The notes below the pieces were generated by a model that saw only the letters and a program-made list of their open reading frames with translations, did not search any database and was not told the origin of the DNA. From positions 722,001-786,000 of the forward strand of contig NZ_JACIJP010000002.1 of the NCBI RefSeq assembly GCF_014199435.1: a DNA stretch of 64,000 nt. The letters run 5' to 3'. This DNA comes from Sphingobium subterraneum. Its GTDB lineage: Bacteria; Pseudomonadota; Alphaproteobacteria; Sphingomonadales; Sphingomonadaceae. This document shows positions 59,141-64,000 of this stretch, piece after piece. The position numbers and the translations under genes are program-made. Position 1 is the first letter of the stretch; the number at the start of each line of letters is the position of its first letter.

Positions 59141-59596
59141 ATGGCCATGAAATCCAAGCATCAGCGGCTGATCCTCGTGCTGATTGCCCTTGTCGCCCTG
59201 ATCGGCGCGGGGCTCCTCGCGGCGTCCGCGCTCAAGGACGAGGCGGCGTATTTCTACACACCCTATGACGCTAAGACCAAAGGTGTCGATCCGGGCAAGG
59301 CGATCCGGCTGGGCGGTATGGTCGTGAAAGGCAGTCTGAAGCGTGCTGCCGATGGCGTGACCATCCATTTTCAGGTGAGTGACGGCAAGGCGAGCGTACC
59401 GGCGACCTTCACGGGCATCGCGCCGGATTTGTTCCGCGAAGGATCGGGTGTGGTCGCCGAGGGGTCGTTCGACAAGGGCGGGACGTTCGTTGCCACCAAT
59501 CTGCTCGCCAAGCATGACGAGCGGTACATGCCGCGCGAACTGGATGGCATGAGCTACAACGAGACAACCCACCAGATCGAAGGGCAAGTTAAATGA
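59141..59596 (+). CDS. ccmE: cytochrome c maturation heme chaperone CcmE
   Basis: A 151-residue periplasmic heme chaperone with an N-terminal membrane anchor. The heme-linking His125 is in LAKHDERYMP, with the ligand Tyr129. RLGGMVVKGSLKR and VPATFTGIAPDLFREGSGVVAEG form the OB-fold. It overlaps ccmF by 4 bases. Confidence 0.97.
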   Translation: MAMKSKHQRLILVLIALVALIGAGLLAASALKDEAAYFYTPYDAKTKGVDPGKAIRLGGMVVKGSLKRAADGVTIHFQVSDGKASVPATFTGIAPDLFREGSGVVAEGSFDKGGTFVATNLLAKHDERYMPRELDGMSYNETTHQIEGQVK

Positions 59597-61518
59597 TCGC
59601 CGAACTGGGCCTCGCCGCCTTGTGGCTCGCGGCGAGCCTTGCGCTCTTGCAGCTTGCGCTCGTGTGGTTCGGGCTGGTCGGGGACAAGGCCGACCTGCTC
59701 GCCGGTGTGCGGCCCGTGGCCGTGGCGCAGGCGGGTTTGTGCGCAATCGCATTTCTGGCGCTGATCGCACTGTTCCTGCGGTCCGACATGTCGGTGGCGT
59801 TGGTGGCCGCGAACAGTCACAGTGCGAAACCCTGGCTCTACAAGTTCGCCGGAACCTGGGGCAATCACGAAGGGTCGATGCTGCTGTGGGTGACCGTGAT
59901 GGGGCTCGCCGGAGCGGGCGTCGCCCTGCTGGAGCGGGCCTTGCGGCGCGATACACATATGGCGACGCTGGGCGCACAGGCGGCGATAAGCCTCGGTTTC
60001 TATGCATTCCTGCTGTTTTCCTCCAACCCCTTCGCGCGGCTCGCCGCCGCGCCCGAAGATGGGCAGGGGTTGAACCCGTTGCTGCAGGATCCCGGCCTCG
60101 CCTTCCACCCGCCGACCCTTTACCTAGGCTATGTCGGCCTGTCGGTGGCGTTCTCGTTTGCCGTTGGCGCGCTGATGACGCGCAATGTCGACGCCGCCTT
60201 CGCCCGGGCGATGCGGCCGTGGGTGCTGGGGGCCTGGGTGCTGCTGACAATCGGTATCACGGCGGGCAGCTACTGGGCCTATTATGAGCTGGGTTGGGGT
60301 GGCTGGTGGTTCTGGGATCCGGTCGAGAACGCATCGCTGATGCCCTGGCTGGCCGCGACGGCACTGCTCCATTCGGTGACCGTGCTGGCGACGCGCGACG
60401 CGCTGCGCGCGTGGACGGTGATGCTCGCGGTGGTCGCCTTTTCGATGTCGATGGTCGGCACCTTCCTGGTGCGGTCCGGCATTTTGACAAGCGTGCATGC
60501 GTTTGCGGTCGATCCGGAGCGCGGCACGTTCATTCTGGCGCTGCTGCTCGTCTATATCGGCGGTGCGCTGGCCCTGTTCGGCTTTCGCGTCGGCACGGTG
60601 CGAGAAGGCGCGCAGTTTGAACTGGTCAGCCGCGAAACCATGCTGGTGCTCAACAACCTGTTGCTGAGCGTGGTGCTGGGCGTGGTGCTGATCGGCACGC
60701 TCTATCCGCTGATGACCGAGGCGTTCGGGCACAAGGTGTCGGTCGGGCCACCCTATTTCGACGCGGTGGCCGGGCCGATTGCGCTGGGGCTGATGCTGGT
60801 GATGATCGCAGGACCGGTGACGCGCTGGCGGCACGATGCGCTGCGCGCCGTGGGAGGCCGTCTGCTGGTGCCGACCCTGGTGGGGCTGGCGGCGTTGTCC
60901 GCGCTTGCGGTGCTGGCATGGGGACGGATCGGCGTCCTGCCCTTCCTGGGTCTGGTGATTGCCGCGGCAACGGCAGTCGGTAGCCTCACTCCGCTGGGCA
61001 AACGCAATCTGCGCCGCACGCCGCTCTTCACCTATGGCATGGTGATCGCCCATCTGGGTTGCGCGGTGTCGATCGCGGGCATGGCGTCGGACAGCGCCTT
61101 TACTGTGGAAAAGCTAGCCGCCATGCGCGTGGGTGACCGGGTCAGCGCGGCGGGATGGACGGTGAGCCTTGACCAGATCGGGCCGATTGCGGGTGATAAT
61201 TGGACGGCGATGCAGGCCGATGTTTCCGCAGCGCGCGATGGCGGGACGCCGGTGCTGCTCCATCCGCAGAGCCGGTTCTTCACGACGCCGCCCACGGCGA
61301 CGAACGAGTCGGCGATTCTCACCCGCTGGAACGGCCAGCTTTATGTGGTGCTGGGTGAACCAACTCAGGATGGGCGCTGGCAGATGCGGATCTGGTGGAA
61401 GCCGTTCGTCACGCTGATCTGGCTGGGCGGCGGATTGATCGCGCTGGGCGGCCTGCTGTCGCTGATCGGACGGGAGCGGCGCGGGTGGATGAAGCGGCTG
61501 CGGAAAGCGGCGGCATGA
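59593..61518 (+). CDS. ccmF: heme lyase component CcmF
   Basis: A large membrane protein, 641 residues with about 14 helices, that with CcmH attaches heme to apocytochrome c. The WWD motif is GWGGWWFWDPVENASLMPWL, preceded by PLLQDPGLAFHPPTLYLGYVG and followed by FLVRSGILTSVHAFA. It overlaps ccmE and ccmG by 4 bases each. Confidence 0.97.
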   Translation: MIAELGLAALWLAASLALLQLALVWFGLVGDKADLLAGVRPVAVAQAGLCAIAFLALIALFLRSDMSVALVAANSHSAKPWLYKFAGTWGNHEGSMLLWVTVMGLAGAGVALLERALRRDTHMATLGAQAAISLGFYAFLLFSSNPFARLAAAPEDGQGLNPLLQDPGLAFHPPTLYLGYVGLSVAFSFAVGALMTRNVDAAFARAMRPWVLGAWVLLTIGITAGSYWAYYELGWGGWWFWDPVENASLMPWLAATALLHSVTVLATRDALRAWTVMLAVVAFSMSMVGTFLVRSGILTSVHAFAVDPERGTFILALLLVYIGGALALFGFRVGTVREGAQFELVSRETMLVLNNLLLSVVLGVVLIGTLYPLMTEAFGHKVSVGPPYFDAVAGPIALGLMLVMIAGPVTRWRHDALRAVGGRLLVPTLVGLAALSALAVLAWGRIGVLPFLGLVIAAATAVGSLTPLGKRNLRRTPLFTYGMVIAHLGCAVSIAGMASDSAFTVEKLAAMRVGDRVSAAGWTVSLDQIGPIAGDNWTAMQADVSAARDGGTPVLLHPQSRFFTTPPTATNESAILTRWNGQLYVVLGEPTQDGRWQMRIWWKPFVTLIWLGGGLIALGGLLSLIGRERRGWMKRLRKAAA

Positions 61519-62045
61519 GACGCGGCTTCATTCTCTGGCTGCCGCTGGTGCTGTTTCTCGGTCTCGGCGGACTGTTCCTGCACGGCCTTCTGTCGCCCGA
61601 AAGCCGGACGATCGATTCGAAGATGGTCGGCAAGCCGCTACCCGCCTTCGCGCTTCCAGCGGCGGCAAGCAACCGGCCTGGCCTATCAACACCTGACCTC
61701 ACGCAGGGGAAGCCCCGCCTCCTCAACATTTTTGCGAGCTGGTGTGTGCCCTGCGCTGCTGAGGCGCCGCAGCTGATGGCGCTCCGCCAAGCGGGTGCGC
61801 GGATCGACGCAATCGCGATCCGCGACGCGCGGGGGGATGTTGACCGGTTTCTGGGGCGCTGGGGCAACCCCTATCAACGTATCGGCCTCGACGCGCGGTC
61901 GGCGGTTCAGTTGGCCCTGGGATCGTCCGGCGTGCCTGAGACGTTCATCATCGATGGGCGCGGGCGAATTGTCCACCAGCATATCGGGGATATTCGCGCA
62001 GAGGATGTTCCCGACATTCTGGCCCGGCTGAGGGCCGCACAATGA
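61515..62045 (+). CDS. ccmG: thiol:disulfide oxidoreductase CcmG (DsbE)
   Basis: A 176-residue thioredoxin-fold protein anchored by an N-terminal helix. The active site is WCVPC (Cys77, Cys80), with the cis-proline in GVPETFIID. It keeps apocytochrome cysteines reduced for heme attachment. The ATG at 61515 overlaps the ccmF stop (ATGA). Confidence 0.95.
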   Translation: MRRGFILWLPLVLFLGLGGLFLHGLLSPESRTIDSKMVGKPLPAFALPAAASNRPGLSTPDLTQGKPRLLNIFASWCVPCAAEAPQLMALRQAGARIDAIAIRDARGDVDRFLGRWGNPYQRIGLDARSAVQLALGSSGVPETFIIDGRGRIVHQHIGDIRAEDVPDILARLRAAQ

Positions 62046-62467
62046 CGCGACTCCTGCTCTTCCTGACCCTGGTGATGGCGCAGCCTCTTGTTGCGCAGAC
62101 CGCCTTGCCGCCCGCGCCTTATGCCGATCGCCAGCTCGACGATCCTGCGCAGGAGAAAAAGGCGCACGAACTGATGCTGACCATTCGCTGTCTCACCTGC
62201 CAAAGCCAGTCGATCGCCGACAGCAATGCGAGCATGGCCGCCGACCTGCGCTCGCAAATCCGGGAGCGGATCGCTGCGGGCGAGGATCCGGAGGCGATCC
62301 GCGCGTGGCTGGTGGAACGCTATGGTGACTGGGTGAGTTATGCTCCCACCACTGCACCGATTCTCTGGCCGCTCTGGGCGGCGCCCGCATTGCTGCTGCT
62401 CGGCGGCGGTGCTTTGGCGGCTGCGCGCGTGCGGCGTCGCCACTCCTCAAAACGGAAGGCCGGATAA
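62042..62467 (+). CDS. ccmH: cytochrome c maturation protein CcmH
   Basis: A 141-residue CcmH/CcmL protein with a signal peptide, the redox motif RCLTCQ (Cys50, Cys53) and NASMAADLRSQIRERI. One membrane helix lies near residues 108-128. This is the short form; the TPR part of fused E. coli CcmH is a separate gene here, the next one. Confidence 0.95.
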   Translation: MTRLLLFLTLVMAQPLVAQTALPPAPYADRQLDDPAQEKKAHELMLTIRCLTCQSQSIADSNASMAADLRSQIRERIAAGEDPEAIRAWLVERYGDWVSYAPTTAPILWPLWAAPALLLLGGGALAAARVRRRHSSKRKAG

Positions 62468-63105
62468 TGGGTTGGATATCCGCGATCGGGCTGGCCGTTC
62501 TGGCTGCAGGAGCCATCATTGCGATCGGGCGTCTGCCGCGCACCAGCTGGGAACTGGTCGGGGCGGCGCTGCTGATCGGCATTGCGGGCTATGCGTGGCA
62601 GGGCAGTCCCTCGCTCGCGGGATCGCCGCGTTCCGTCAAGGATGTCACCCCGGTGTTCGACGAGAAGCTCGCCGAGCAGCGCCGGGCAATCGGCGAGCGG
62701 TACGGAGCCGCCGGGCAATGGCTGATCATGTCCGACGGGCTGGGCCGCGCTGGGAAGACGAAAGACGCGGCGAACATTCTGATCTCGGGTCTGCGCGACA
62801 ATCCGCGCGATCCCAATTTGTGGGTCGGCATGGGCAACGCGCTGGTCAGTCATGGCAACGGCATCTTGTCGCCAGCCGCTGAATACAGTTACCGTCGGGC
62901 GATGGAGCTGGCGCCGGATGAACTGTCCGCGCCTTATTTCTTCGGTCTGGCACTTGCCAATAGCGGGCAGCTTGATGGAGCGCGGTCGCTGTGGGCCGGG
63001 ATGGTCGAAAAACTGCCGGAAAACAGCGAACTTCGCACGGAACTCGAGAGCAAGATCGCGCTGATCGACCGTGCCCAGATGGCACAACCGGCTGGCCCAC
63101 GCTGA
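62467..63105 (+). CDS. ccmI: CcmI-like TPR protein (CycH)
   Basis: A 212-residue protein with two N-terminal helices (about 3-20 and 30-45) and TPR-like repeats from about residue 75 (AANILISGLRDNPRDPNLWVGMGNALVSHGNG...YSYRRAMELAPDELSAPYFFGLALANSGQLDGA). It should hold apocytochrome c during maturation. It closes the ccm operon. It is shorter than typical CcmI, and the assignment leans on position. Confidence 0.85.
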   Translation: MGWISAIGLAVLAAGAIIAIGRLPRTSWELVGAALLIGIAGYAWQGSPSLAGSPRSVKDVTPVFDEKLAEQRRAIGERYGAAGQWLIMSDGLGRAGKTKDAANILISGLRDNPRDPNLWVGMGNALVSHGNGILSPAAEYSYRRAMELAPDELSAPYFFGLALANSGQLDGARSLWAGMVEKLPENSELRTELESKIALIDRAQMAQPAGPR

Positions 63106-63224
63106 TGTGTTGCACCGCAGCATTGCGTGGGGTTTCCACCCGTGCTAGGGCGCCCCGTTGATGTCGGGTCGGGGAAGCAGGGCGCGCCCATCGCGCAACG
63201 GCAGGAAAGCGGAAATGCTGGTTC

Positions 63225-64000
63225 ATGGCTGACGAAAGCGGTGCGGCAACGGGCGAGGCGGCGGTTATTGCCGATCCGCAGGCTGAAGGTCATGGCCATC
63301 ACGGGGCGCAGGCATCGACGCTGAAGCTCGCCGTCGGTGCCATCGGCATCGTGTTCGGCGACATCGGCACCAGTCCGCTTTACGCTTTTCGCGAAACCTT
63401 CGCCGGGCATCATCCACTCGCGCTCGATACGCGGCACATCCTGGGCGTCATCAGCCTGATGTTCTGGTCGATGATGCTGGTTGTGACGCTCAAATATGTC
63501 ACCATCATCATGCGCGCGGACAACAAGGGCGAGGGCGGGAGCCTTGCACTGCTGGCGCTCATCAACCGCAACACCACCGATCGCAAGCGCTGGGCATCCG
63601 GCATCGTGCTGCTCGGCGTGTTCGCGACCGCGCTGTTCTATGGCGATTCAATGATCACTCCGGCGGTCTCGGTGCTGTCGGCCGTCGAAGGCTTGGCGGT
63701 CTACAATCCGAGCTTCGGTCCGGCGGTGCTGCCAACGGCGGTGATGATCCTTGTCGGTCTGTTTGCGATCCAGAGTGGCGGGACTAACCGGGTGGCGGCG
63801 CTATTTGGACCCATCATGCTGCTTTATTTCGCGGTAATTTCCACGTTGGGTGTGCTCAGCATCATCAAATCGCCGGAAGTTCTCTTCGCTCTCAACCCCT
63901 ATCATGCGGTGGCGTTCTTCGCGCTTGACCCGCTGGCGGCGTTTCTCGCGCTGGGCGCCGTCGTACTGGCGGTGACCGGGGCGGAGGCGCTTTATGCGGA
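63225..64000 (+). CDS. kup: KUP-family potassium uptake protein (3' end beyond the window)
   Basis: The first 258 residues of a K+ transporter. After a soluble N-terminus rich in His and Ala (EGHGHHGAQ), the family signature [25 protein letters not shown] is perfect. [19 protein letters not shown] and [21 protein letters not shown] also match KUP/HAK. The ATG at 63225 has CAGGAAAG upstream. The reading frame is open to the last base. Confidence 0.96.
   Translation, partial: MADESGAATGEAAVIADPQAEGHGHHGAQASTLKLAVGAIGIVFGDIGTSPLYAFRETFAGHHPLALDTRHILGVISLMFWSMMLVVTLKYVTIIMRADNKGEGGSLALLALINRNTTDRKRWASGIVLLGVFATALFYGDSMITPAVSVLSAVEGLAVYNPSFGPAVLPTAVMILVGLFAIQSGGTNRVAALFGPIMLLYFAVISTLGVLSIIKSPEVLFALNPYHAVAFFALDPLAAFLALGAVVLAVTGAEALYA

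Noticed and set aside
1..64000. tRNA, rRNA, CRISPR, IS element or prophage
   Set aside because: Looked for cloverleaf ends, regularly spaced repeats, transposase and integrase motifs by eye. None was found. A covariance-model scan could still reveal a small RNA.

Overview
The window is a gene-dense, high-GC stretch of chromosome with few intergenic gaps. It looks like an alphaproteobacterium of the order Sphingomonadales (a Sphingomonas-like genus). The support is the aspartate-rich, Mg-type HemB, a flagellar block with the alphaproteobacterial proteins FlaF and FliX, a PEP-CTERM protein with the PEPATWAMMLAGFG tail, a class I PHA synthase beside a phasin, and cytochrome c maturation system I. 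This taxonomic call is inference from gene content. No rRNA, tRNA, CRISPR, prophage or insertion sequence was seen.

Layout. 1-17 kb is housekeeping: a GNAT acetyltransferase, rplU-rpmA, an AEC transporter, hemB, a membrane-anchored M23 peptidase, clpS, phasin and phaC, an AlaC-type aminotransferase, small membrane proteins, a response regulator, a thioesterase, an SMP-30 protein, a FadL porin, ispG and a pentapeptide-like repeat protein. 17-34 kb is motility. An atypical LuxR-type regulator and FlaF precede a motA-STAS-cheY-cheA-cheW-cheB-cheY-cheD-(small DxxxQ protein)-motB-fliL operon. Then come fliN-fliO-fliP on the minus strand, flgC-fliE-fliQ-fliR-flhB, a stray PEP-CTERM gene, fliX, and flgI-flgJ-flgN. 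34-39.9 kb is a minus-strand series read ubiE, ubiB, mntA, hepT, coaBC, dut, moeB/thiF-like, dsrE-like; from mntA onward the genes abut or overlap. 39.9-49.8 kb holds mutM, rpsT, dnaA with a structured leader, a DUF4136 lipoprotein, murJ-trpS, secB, a Tim44-domain protein, mltA and an Smr protein. 49.8-58.1 kb holds a GGDEF-EAL protein, dapE, a cupin, a cyclopropane-fatty-acid-synthase-like enzyme, a YhiN-like flavoprotein, an SDR flanked by REP-like inverted repeats, and purF. 58.2-63.1 kb is a complete ccmCDEFGHI operon. The right edge cuts a kup potassium transporter.

How the genes work together. The motility block supplies stator, export gate, rod, P-ring and the signalling chain CheA-CheW-CheY with CheB and CheD. 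CheR, receptors, hook and flagellin genes are not in the window. A recurrent CCTATMAT motif lies in front of five flagellar transcription units. The two most system-like observations are the small protein with a CheZ/CheT-like D-x3-Q motif inside the che operon, and a HepT/MntA toxin-antitoxin pair whose toxin gene overlaps the start of the essential gene coaBC. Regulatory DNA of note includes a paired inverted repeat around the predicted phasin promoter and two mutually exclusive hairpins ahead of dnaA.
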